DNA from: Chloroflexota bacterium
GTDB taxonomy: Bacteria > Chloroflexota > Anaerolineae > Anaerolineales > Villigracilaceae
Length of the DNA: 20,459 nucleotides
Reading direction: 5' to 3'
Assembly (NCBI GenBank): GCA_016191985.1
Contig: JACPVB010000234.1
Coordinates: 1 to 20,459, forward strand
The translations under genes and the position numbers were made by a program. Each line of letters starts with the position of its first letter. Position 1 is the stretch's first letter. The notes under the pieces were generated by a model, which was not told where the DNA came from, did not search any database, and saw only the letters and a program-made list of their open reading frames with translations. Of the stretch, positions 6,153-12,681 are shown piece after piece.

Positions 6153-7886
6153 TTATTTCCACTGAAAATCGGGGCTCATCAGAATCACTTCGACCATGGC
6201 CGGCAGGACATATTGCACGTGGTCTTCGTCCAATAATTCATCGGCGCTGTATTCCTGCGCCATCACAGAGATGATCGCGGCGCGGTCTGAATCCACGAGG
6301 GTTCTGCCGAGCAGGCGGTTGATCCAAAAATCGGCAAGTCCCGCAGCGGTGCGGATTTCGGGCGGGGTCTGGCCGTACACGTCGGTTCGCAAGATGGTTC
6401 CCTGATCTTCATCGTCCATCCAGTTTTCGGTAATGCCCACAGCCATGTTCCAGCGATACAAAATGGACATGGAATTGGCCCAGGCTTCCTTCACGTCCGG
6501 GAAACCATCGGGCGGGCGGCGCTCGAAGATGGGCTGCCCCATCATGCCGATCATCCACGAAACGCCGCTGGGGATGCGGGTGAAGTCCGAATTCAGGGCA
6601 CGCATCATGGAGATCGCCGCTTCCATCGGACGCTTGATCTTGTTGCCCCAGCTTTGTTTGAATTCCTCCGAGAGCAGGATGGTCTCCATTACGCGTTTCA
6701 ATTGATCGGGCGCGGAGCGGAATTCTGTAAAGGTGGCGGCGGCTGCCTGGACGACAGATTCAGGCGGCAGGTCCGAAATGAAGCGGCGGCATAATTTCCG
6801 CGCAATGTGCCGCGCCGTGCCGGGATGATTCGCAAGCAAATCCAGCACGTCCATTCCATCCTTTAGATCGGGCTGGTCGGCTTCAATGTATTTTCCAAGC
6901 ACAAGTTTGTTGAAGCGGTCGTGCCAGGGTTTGTAATACAGGAAATTCCCGGAGATGCCAATGCCCTCCTCCCAGCCGCCGATATTATCGTCGACACGCC
7001 AACCCGTGAGACAACGCGCCGCTTCGTAGACGTCGTTATCCACGTAGCCGATGGCGATCCCGTTCGCATCTTTCTCGACCGAGTTCGGGTCGCGCACACC
7101 CAGATAATTTTCCGCGCCGAGAGTGTGCAGTTCGAACAACTCGCGCGCAAAATTTTCATTGGGCCCGGCGTCGGAGCTGTTGTTTTGATTCAGGTAATAC
7201 AACATGGACGGATGCTTCGCCACCGCCTCGAGCATCTGACGGAAATTGCCGAGCATGTGTTTGCGCAGCACATCGCGGTTGTAGGAGACGAGCAGCGGCA
7301 CGCCGTCATCCTGCCAGAAGAAAATGTTGAAGTGGTTGTGCCAGAAATCGGCGAGCATTTCCACGAGTTGTTTTTTGCTGTAGACCGCGCGCAGGATGGT
7401 GGCATCCACGAGTTCGTAAGCGGGTTTGCTGTACCAGTCCCAATAGGCATCGTCGTTGGGGTCATAAGCATTGTTGGCGATGTGATCTGCGTAAAGCTGT
7501 TCGTGGGTTTTATGTAGGGTTTCAAACCCCGCGGCGTTATAACGCGTTTCAAAATCGGAGTTGTCCATAGAGTCGGGGTTGAGTTGTTGACTCACGTAGG
7601 CTTGCAGGCGTTCATCGTCGGTATTGCCGAGTGCGAGGAAGGCTTCGATGTCCCCGGGGCGGATGCCAAAACTCATGCGGCTTAACGCAATGATGGGAAG
7701 CGACACCAACGGCGGCGGGGTTGGGGTTGGACCGGTAATAATATTCGTTTGCAAAGTGGGGACGCCGGCATTGGGTGTTTGTGGTTCATCCTCTGCGCAC
7801 GCGGCAAGCAGGGATGCGGCGGCGAGCGTTCCGCCAAGTTTGATAAAGTCTCTGCGGGTGAATTTTGAAATTTGGGAGGAATTCAT
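6153..7886 (-). CDS. DUF1800 family lipoprotein, Tat-exported
   Basis: A 577-residue protein. The N-terminus carries a twin-arginine motif (FTRRDFIKLGG, Arg11-Arg12) and then a lipobox (LAAC, Cys30), so a Tat-exported lipoprotein is expected. A low-complexity Thr/Pro tether (~33-60) follows. The body carries DUF1800 features: LSRMSFGIRPGDIEAF, MLADFWHNHFNIFF, NENFARELFELHTLG, ARCLTGWRVDD, HPGTARHIARKLCRRFISD and GRRPPDGFPDVKEAW-like residues. The role is unknown. AAAGAGG lies 5 nt before the ATG. A sigma70-like promoter (minus: TTGGGG at 7941-7936, 17-bp spacer, TAAAAT at 7918-7913) can drive this gene and the DUF1501 gene behind it. This leader has a normal ribosome binding site, unlike the leaderless genes nearby. 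Confidence 0.92.
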   Translation of the reverse strand: MNSSQISKFTRRDFIKLGGTLAAASLLAACAEDEPQTPNAGVPTLQTNIITGPTPTPPPLVSLPIIALSRMSFGIRPGDIEAFLALGNTDDERLQAYVSQQLNPDSMDNSDFETRYNAAGFETLHKTHEQLYADHIANNAYDPNDDAYWDWYSKPAYELVDATILRAVYSKKQLVEMLADFWHNHFNIFFWQDDGVPLLVSYNRDVLRKHMLGNFRQMLEAVAKHPSMLYYLNQNNSSDAGPNENFARELFELHTLGAENYLGVRDPNSVEKDANGIAIGYVDNDVYEAARCLTGWRVDDNIGGWEEGIGISGNFLYYKPWHDRFNKLVLGKYIEADQPDLKDGMDVLDLLANHPGTARHIARKLCRRFISDLPPESVVQAAAATFTEFRSAPDQLKRVMETILLSEEFKQSWGNKIKRPMEAAISMMRALNSDFTRIPSGVSWMIGMMGQPIFERRPPDGFPDVKEAWANSMSILYRWNMAVGITENWMDDEDQGTILRTDVYGQTPPEIRTAAGLADFWINRLLGRTLVDSDRAAIISVMAQEYSADELLDEDHVQYVLPAMVEVILMSPDFQWK

Positions 7887-7912
7887 ATCAGCCTCTTTCT
7901 GAATTGCGGCTG

Positions 7913-7941
7913 ATTTTACTTTGAGAATTACATTTCCCCAA
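7913..7941 (-). promoter_or_regulatory. Candidate promoter of the DUF1800-DUF1501 unit
   Basis: On the minus strand TTGGGG (7941-7936) and TAAAAT (7918-7913) are separated by exactly 17 bp. The 5' leader would be about 20 nt and would include the AAAGAGG ribosome binding site of the DUF1800 gene. Confidence 0.5.
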
Positions 7942-8057
7942 TCACACCAAAGTGCCAGAAAAAATTAACCATTCAGTAGGTCACGTTTCCCCTTTCGGGG
8001 ACATGTATAATGTGACTGTCTCGATTCCAGTGGGATCTACCAACTTGCAAAAAATTT

Positions 8058-8119
8058 AACGCCAGGCCGCAGAGACGCAAAGTTTTGATTTACTTTGCGC
8101 CTTCGCGTCTTGGCGTTAG
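8058..8119. repeat. Imperfect inverted repeat of the ACGCAAAG/GACGC type
   Basis: Two 26-nt arms, both outward-reading AACGCCA...GCAAAGT, match at 21 of 26 positions and surround a short AT-rich loop. It lies just past the lipB stop and may fold as its transcript end, though no T-run follows. This sequence type is a common dispersed repeat in environmental bacterial genomes and produces a spurious NAKTRRRK frame. Confidence 0.6.
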
Positions 8120-8175
8120 TGGTTCTGGGAAAAATGTGGCAATAGTCGTGGATTAGTGGACCCAAAAATTTGAAT

Positions 8176-8883
8176 CTATTCGGTTTCAAACACATCACGG
8201 AACGCGGATGCAACCTTCGCTTTGACATCCTCCAGCGCAGGCGCAAGGTCTAACAAATCTGCCAGCGAAACGACAGGTTCGCTCAAGCCGCAGGCGATGA
8301 TGCCCTCCCAGTATTCCATGTCCGGGTTCACGTTCAATGCAAAGCCGTGACGGGAGATGCCGTGCACATCCACTTTTACGCCGATGGCAGCGATCTTAGC
8401 GGGCTTCTTTTTATCCTCCGGTTTACAGCGTGCGCAGCGCGAATGGACATCAGGCTGGACCCATGCCCCGGTTAACCCGCTCCGCTGACCTGCCGCAATG
8501 CCAAATTGCATTAACGCACCGATCAGCATTTTTTCCAGCTTTCGAACATAGCCCACATAATCGGCTTCGGGGAGTTTATTTTCGGTGTTGACTTTTCCAA
8601 GAGGCAGCAGTGGATACCCTACCAATTGTCCCGGCCCGTGATAGGTCACGTCCCCGCCGCGATCCACCCAGTGGATGGAAATACCTTTTTGCTTTAATTG
8701 CTCCTCGCCCCACAGCAAATTCTCGGCGTGGCCTTTTCTTCCAAATGTATACACATGGGGATGTTCCAGCAAAAGCAAGGTCGGCGGACGTTTTCCCTCC
8801 GCGATCTCCGCCGCGTATTTGTCCTGGAGTTTCCAGGCGGTTTGGTATTCTATTAAACCTAAATCAATAATATCCAGTTTCAT
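8176..8883 (-). CDS. lipB: Octanoyltransferase LipB (lipoate biosynthesis)
   Basis: A 235-residue LipB. It transfers octanoate from acyl carrier protein to lipoyl domains, the first step of de novo lipoate synthesis in the cytosol. Motifs: LLLEHPHVYTFGRKG, the signature RGGDVTYHGPGQLVGYP, the catalytic Lys163 in KIAAIGVKV, FALNVNPD, and the catalytic Cys198 in GIIACG. Oddity: between GLTGAWV and KIAAIG sits an extra hydrophilic stretch of roughly 15 residues (HSRCARCKPEDKKK) with a CxxC pair, absent from typical LipB as I remember it. The ATG at 8883 lies 45 bp after the oxidase stop; a GTAGGGACAC palindrome occupies the gap. No lipA is in the window. Confidence 0.95.
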   Translation of the reverse strand: MKLDIIDLGLIEYQTAWKLQDKYAAEIAEGKRPPTLLLLEHPHVYTFGRKGHAENLLWGEEQLKQKGISIHWVDRGGDVTYHGPGQLVGYPLLPLGKVNTENKLPEADYVGYVRKLEKMLIGALMQFGIAAGQRSGLTGAWVQPDVHSRCARCKPEDKKKPAKIAAIGVKVDVHGISRHGFALNVNPDMEYWEGIIACGLSEPVVSLADLLDLAPALEDVKAKVASAFRDVFETE

Positions 8884-8896
8884 ACCAATAGGTTCC

Positions 8897-8925
8897 GTAG
8901 GGACACGGCGCCGCCGTGTCCCTAC
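8897..8925. repeat. Short palindrome, GTAGGGACAC family (minimal copy)
   Basis: 13-bp perfect arms GTAGGGACACGGC (8897-8909) and GCCGTGTCCCTAC (8913-8925) surround a 3-nt centre. It occupies nearly all of the gap between the DprE1-like gene and lipB and lacks the long spacer of copies 1 and 2. It could fold in the intercistronic mRNA. Confidence 0.75.
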
Positions 8926-8928
8926 AAA

Positions 8929-10326
8929 TTAATCACCAAACACTCTACGATACAAATCCGACTCTAGCAACCCATTCGGGTCGCAGCGTTTTTTTAATTT
9001 CTTGTATTTTGCCACCGTCTCTTCGCCGTAAAATGCGAGCGCGGTCTCGGCGGTGGTTTCACTATTTTTGGCAAAATAAAATCTGCCGCCGTTGGCAAGG
9101 ACGATCTGATCGAACTCCTGTAACATGGCCCGCAATTTGGCGCGGTTGGTTTCGGTCACTTTGAAATCCATCGCGAGTGAGAAACCGTCCACGGCGTGGG
9201 TGAGCAGGAATTTATCCGGGCGGTGGCGTTTTGTGACACCCAGATAAGACGGCAAACGATTTTTAAGCGATAGCTTGAGAATCTCCGTCCACGCGGTTTC
9301 GGCGGTTTCTTTTGGAAGAAAGGATTGATATTGGATCAATCCACTGCGCCCGTAGGAAAGCTCCCAGTTGGGTACATAATCCAACAGAAAATGAAAGGCT
9401 GCGTGAGGCTGGCGGAAGGTATGTTTGCTCAACGATGCAATGTATTTTGCCGTGTTAACTCCCCACCATCCCAGGTTATTTGCAAAGGGTGACATGAAAT
9501 AATGCAGCAGTCCCTTGGGAAACACGCCAAAGATGCGCGACGGCAGGATTTGATTCTTAAACTTCATTGTTTCTTGCGGATTCTTATCCTCGCCTTCATG
9601 CAGGTAGCGCGCCGCGTGGATCTGTCCGCGTCCGAGGCTTTTGCCGCCCGTCATCGTGTCCAGCCAGCCGACGATGTAATCGTTGTTGGGAGCGCCCTCC
9701 AGCAGGATGGAGAGTTGTTCGCGCAGATTATGCACAGGCAGGGCGTCCACAGTCAAAAGTCCAGAATGGATGCGTTTCATCTGCAAGGTAATGGACGTGA
9801 AGATTCCCAGCATTCCATATCCGCCGATCATCGCGTAAAACAAATCCGCATTTTTTTTGGGCGTGCAGGTGATCTCCGCGCCCGTGGGCAGGACAGCGGT
9901 GAACTCAATCACATGCTCACCGATGGGCCCCATTTTGAAATTATTTTTTCCGTGGATATTCGCAGCGAGGCAGCCACCCAATGTTGTTTTCATCGTGCCC
10001 GAGACGACGGGAGGCCACCAGCCAATTGGCTCGACATGCTGCCAGAGTTTTTCCAATGTGACGCCAGGCTCGCATCGAATCCGCCCTGTGTCCTGATCCC
10101 ATTCGAGAATCTGATCCATCGCTGACAGGTCCAGCACGATGCCGCCGCCATTTAAAGCGGCGTCGTTGTAGCTGCGTCCCGCTCCCCGCGCGGTGACGGT
10201 AAGCCCCATTTTCTTTGCGAGCTTGAAGGCCGAATAAATTTCCCCGGCAGATTTTGGTTGGATGAGATAGGCCGGCGCGTTGAGCGAATGTCCAAAGTTT
10301 TCGAGTTGGGTGAAGGTGTTTTGCAT
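8929..10326 (-). CDS. FAD-linked oxidase, DprE1-like (decaprenylphosphoryl-ribose 2'-oxidase family)
   Basis: A 465-residue flavoprotein of the vanillyl-alcohol-oxidase fold. The FAD domain has TARGAGRSYNDAALNGGG (45-62), VVSGTMKTTLGGCLAANIHGKN (107-128) and a GGYGMLGIFTSITLQM segment. The C-terminal part ends NGGRFYFAKNSETTAE (412-427), CDPNGLLESDLYRR. These match mycobacterial DprE1 as I recall it: the IHGKN motif, the catalytic Lys of the AKDS motif (here Lys420) and the GGRLY segment. At the position of the DprE1 cysteine in CVDF the sequence is SLAMDF (Ala385). DprE1 oxidises the 2'-hydroxyl of decaprenyl-phosphoryl ribose; a related polyprenyl-phosphate sugar is inferred here. The gene follows the DprE2-like SDR by 52 bp, which supports the assignment. 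Other aldonolactone/alditol oxidases are the alternative. Confidence 0.82.
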   Translation of the reverse strand: MQNTFTQLENFGHSLNAPAYLIQPKSAGEIYSAFKLAKKMGLTVTARGAGRSYNDAALNGGGIVLDLSAMDQILEWDQDTGRIRCEPGVTLEKLWQHVEPIGWWPPVVSGTMKTTLGGCLAANIHGKNNFKMGPIGEHVIEFTAVLPTGAEITCTPKKNADLFYAMIGGYGMLGIFTSITLQMKRIHSGLLTVDALPVHNLREQLSILLEGAPNNDYIVGWLDTMTGGKSLGRGQIHAARYLHEGEDKNPQETMKFKNQILPSRIFGVFPKGLLHYFMSPFANNLGWWGVNTAKYIASLSKHTFRQPHAAFHFLLDYVPNWELSYGRSGLIQYQSFLPKETAETAWTEILKLSLKNRLPSYLGVTKRHRPDKFLLTHAVDGFSLAMDFKVTETNRAKLRAMLQEFDQIVLANGGRFYFAKNSETTAETALAFYGEETVAKYKKLKKRCDPNGLLESDLYRRVFGD

Positions 10327-10337
10327 GATGATTATGA

Positions 10338-10367
10338 GACCCTAAGGGTTTTAAAAACCCTAGGGTC
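10338..10367. repeat. Inverted repeat between the SDR and oxidase genes
   Basis: Arms GACCCTAAGGGTTTT and AAAACCCTAGGGTC pair fully except for one bulged A. It lies in the 52-bp gap in the expected operon. No T-run follows on the minus strand, so it is more likely an mRNA stability or processing hairpin than a terminator. Confidence 0.5.
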
Positions 10368-10378
10368 TTGAATGAGGA

Positions 10379-11203
10379 TTAGAACGACATTCGGCGAAAG
10401 ACCACCGAAGGGATGTGTTGAATGATGAGCATGATCCAGCGCCACAAGGATGCGGTGTAGATGAGCTGCCTGCGTTTGCGCATGGCGTTGTAAATATCGT
10501 CCGCTGCTTTTTCGGGTTCGATGGCAAAGGGCGTCCCACCCTGTGCGGCTTTGAGCATTTCTGTTTTTACAAAACCGGGTTTCACGGTTAGCACGTTCAC
10601 GCCGCGGCGGGTGAGTCGGTTGCGCAGCGCTTCAAGGTAGGTGGCAAGCCCGGCCTTGGATGTGTTGTAACCGGGGTTGCCAATTCTCCCACGATCTCCA
10701 GCAACGGAGCCGATGCCGACGATCTGCCCTGCTTTGGCATTTTGAAACATTTCCGCCACAGGCGTCAGCCAGGCCATCCCGCCGATAAGATTGATCTCGA
10801 CCATTTTGCGGTCATTTTCAAAATTGTATTTATCAACTCCACCGGGCGGGTAGTTAACCCCGGCCATGAAAACGAAAGTGTCCAGCCCACCGAGGTCGGC
10901 TACGATCTTGCGGAGCAAGTCCGGGACCTCATCGTAGTTTGATACGTCATGTTCGTAGGGGAGAGCGCGGGTTTCGTTCGCCGCGGAGTTGATTTCCGCG
11001 CACAAGGCATTCAATTTATCTTTTTGTCGGGAGAGGAGTGCAAGGGTGTAGCCTTCTTTTGCCATTTTTCGGGCGAGGGCGGCGCCAATTCCCTCTGATG
11101 CGCCGACGATCATGCCGCAGCGGCGGGGATTCAATGGAGTGGCAGGAGCAATTTTCGGTGAGTCAGACACGGAAGACCTCGTTAATCGGTGTGAAGATTT
11201 CAT
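10379..11203 (-). CDS. SDR-family oxidoreductase, DprE2-like
   Basis: A classical short-chain dehydrogenase of 274 residues from the ATG at 11203; an in-frame TTG at 11218 would add five. The cofactor motif GASEGIG is at 34-40 and the catalytic Ser166, Tyr179 and Lys183 lie in GIGSVAGD and YNTSK. The C-terminal tail LYTASL-like region followed by WRWIMLIIQHIPSVVFRRMSF resembles the end of mycobacterial DprE2, where a membrane-facing helix ends in RHIPRSIFRKLPI. DprE2 reduces the 2'-keto intermediate made by DprE1, completing ribose-to-arabinose epimerisation on a lipid carrier. The neighbouring DprE1-like oxidase fits. The start is uncertain: no Shine-Dalgarno sequence is visible and the first ~25 residues (KSSHRLTRSSVSDSP) are not typical. 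A generic SDR cannot be excluded. Confidence 0.82.
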   Translation of the reverse strand: MKSSHRLTRSSVSDSPKIAPATPLNPRRCGMIVGASEGIGAALARKMAKEGYTLALLSRQKDKLNALCAEINSAANETRALPYEHDVSNYDEVPDLLRKIVADLGGLDTFVFMAGVNYPPGGVDKYNFENDRKMVEINLIGGMAWLTPVAEMFQNAKAGQIVGIGSVAGDRGRIGNPGYNTSKAGLATYLEALRNRLTRRGVNVLTVKPGFVKTEMLKAAQGGTPFAIEPEKAADDIYNAMRKRRQLIYTASLWRWIMLIIQHIPSVVFRRMSF

Positions 11204-11238
11204 TCTAACACAGTCCAAATCATGGCGAAAATAGCCGT

Positions 11239-11244
11239 TATAAT
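11239..11244 (+). promoter_or_regulatory. Candidate -10 box upstream of the GAF-GGDEF gene
   Basis: A perfect TATAAT lies 54 nt before the ATG at 11299. GGAGG at 11275-11279 is 19 nt from the ATG, which is too far for a normal ribosome binding site, so the translation start signal is unclear. No -35 is recognisable. Confidence 0.35.
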
Positions 11245-11298
11245 GAAGCGACCTCTACACGCGTTAGTACAAACGGAGGCTTGTTTCCAGTCTAAAAG

Positions 11299-12576
11299 AT
11301 GATACAAAAGAACGATATGGAAAACGCAAAAAGCAATCGGAGCGATGTGTTCCGTCGAGCATGGGATATCATCGAACAGGATACATCCATTGCGCCTGAT
11401 GAGAAGGAGTGGATATTGAAACTCATTCAGGTATTAGTTGAAGCCGCCGAAGCATCCCCCTCAAAGCAAGAAAATGACGAGCAGGTTAAGTCCTATACCC
11501 AGGAGATCATTTCCAAACATTCTCTGATGACCCTGGTGAAACAACAGGCGGACGAACTGGATGCCTTGAAGCGCATCGGGTTAAACCTGACCTCGAGCCT
11601 GGACCTGCAAACGGTGCTGGACGCCGTTGTAACCGAAGCCATGAAGTTGATCAAGAATGCGCGCTCGGCTCATATATTTTTGTATTCACATGGGGCCCTG
11701 GATTTCGGCGCGTCATTAAATGCAGACGGCGTCAGTAACAAGCCCTTTGCAACGCCAAGGCCGCAGGGACTCACATACTCCGTGGTAAATATGGGAAGCC
11801 CCATTATCGTCGAGGATATTACCAGCCATGCCTTATACAAAGGCGCCCCTGAAGATTGGGGCGGTTCGATTATCGGCATCCCGCTCAGGTTCAATAATGC
11901 CATTGTGGGAGTGATGAACCTTTCCCGGTCCATCACGGGCGGGTTTACGAAATCTGAACTGCGGTTGATCGGCCTGCTGGCCGACCAGGCGGCGGCGGCA
12001 ATCTCCAACGCAAGCCTGCATAAGGGAGTGACCGAGCTGGCGAATACCGACAGCGTGACCGGCCTGCCCAACCGCCGCGCATTGGATGAACGCCTGCAGG
12101 AGGAAATGCGTTATGCAAGGGGCATGAGCTCCAAATTCTCCGTGGTGATGATGGATCTGGACGGGTTTAAAAATGTGAACGATACCCTGGGGCACAGCAT
12201 GGGCGATGATGTCCTGCGGCATGTATTCAATTATCTCGCCGAGAAAATGCGCACCACAGATTTTCTCGCCCGCTACGGCGGCGACGAGTTAACCCTCATC
12301 ATGCGCGATACTGGCCTGGAAGCGGCGGAACTTGTCACCAACAAGATCATTGAGTTGATGAAGGAATACTCATTCCCAATTCCGGGGCACAAATCTGTTC
12401 GATTGGGGATCACCGCGGGCATCGCCGTCTATCCGCTGCATTCCCACACCGCAGCCGATCTGTTGCGCGCCGCGGATGCCGCCCTGTACCACGCCAAAAA
12501 ACACAATCGCGGGAAATATATCGTTGCCAGAGGATCTACAGGGCCATTGACTCCGGTGTCCGTTTCAAACAAATGA
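11299..12576 (+). CDS. GAF-GGDEF domain protein (putative diguanylate cyclase)
   Basis: A 425-residue soluble protein. Residues 1-90 are helical (DVFRRAWDIIEQDTSI, QVLVEAAEAS), ending in a likely signalling helix (LKRIGLNLTSSLDLQTVLDA). Residues ~95-240 are a GAF sensor domain (GGSIIGIPLRFNNAIVGVMN, then GLLADQAAAAISNASLH). Residues ~250-412 are GGDEF: DSVTGLPNRRALDERL, DLDGFKNVNDTLGHSMGDDVL, then GGDEL (327-331) and GITAGIAVYP. The fifth signature residue is Leu, not Phe, a modest departure that often retains activity. An RxxD inhibitory site (RTTD, 318-321) is five residues before it. Cyclic di-GMP synthesis regulated by an unknown small molecule is inferred. It is divergent from the DprE2-like gene. 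An alternative ATG at 11317 exists. Confidence 0.9.
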   Translation: MIQKNDMENAKSNRSDVFRRAWDIIEQDTSIAPDEKEWILKLIQVLVEAAEASPSKQENDEQVKSYTQEIISKHSLMTLVKQQADELDALKRIGLNLTSSLDLQTVLDAVVTEAMKLIKNARSAHIFLYSHGALDFGASLNADGVSNKPFATPRPQGLTYSVVNMGSPIIVEDITSHALYKGAPEDWGGSIIGIPLRFNNAIVGVMNLSRSITGGFTKSELRLIGLLADQAAAAISNASLHKGVTELANTDSVTGLPNRRALDERLQEEMRYARGMSSKFSVVMMDLDGFKNVNDTLGHSMGDDVLRHVFNYLAEKMRTTDFLARYGGDELTLIMRDTGLEAAELVTNKIIELMKEYSFPIPGHKSVRLGITAGIAVYPLHSHTAADLLRAADAALYHAKKHNRGKYIVARGSTGPLTPVSVSNK

Positions 12577-12580
12577 TCAT

Positions 12581-12613
12581 AAGAACGCGTATTAAAGTTT
12601 TTCGTTCTTTTTT
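12581..12613 (+). terminator. Probable terminator after the GAF-GGDEF gene
   Basis: Arms AAGAACG (12581-12587) and CGTTCTT (12603-12609) flank a 15-nt AT-rich loop, followed by a T-run to 12613. It starts 5 nt after the stop codon. The stem is short, so confidence is moderate. Confidence 0.55.
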
Positions 12614-12681
12614 AACGGTTTGCCTGTAACCAACAAGAGAGAGGCGGGGTTATATCCATACAAACCAAATCAGGAGCCGAC

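Larger units (their letters stand above)
7887..8175. other. Gap between DUF1800 and lipB: promoter-like and hairpin sequences, no gene
   Basis: Besides the DUF1800 promoter, the gap has a plus-strand extended -10 TGTATAAT (TATAAT 8006-8011) with no plus-strand gene downstream. A hairpin of TCCCC/GGGGA lies just before it and GTCAC/GTGAC flank it (7980-7984 and 8012-8016). The rest is an imperfect inverted repeat of the ACGCAAAG type. No credible coding frame is present. Confidence 0.5.

Noticed and set aside
6921..7517. 198-codon plus-strand frame
   Set aside because: Entirely antisense to the DUF1800 gene, whose motifs and Tat/lipobox signal are clear; His/Val-rich composition is typical of a shadow.
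8037..8246. 69-codon minus-strand frame containing NAKTRRRK
   Set aside because: Product of the ACGCAAAG-type inverted repeat; overlaps the end of lipB in another frame.
9502..10125. 207-codon plus-strand frame
   Set aside because: Antisense to the DprE1-like oxidase with no recognisable motif.
10338..10367. Rho-independent terminator between the SDR and oxidase genes
   Set aside because: The stem is good but no T-run follows on the minus strand, and the genes appear to be functionally paired, so termination there is unlikely.
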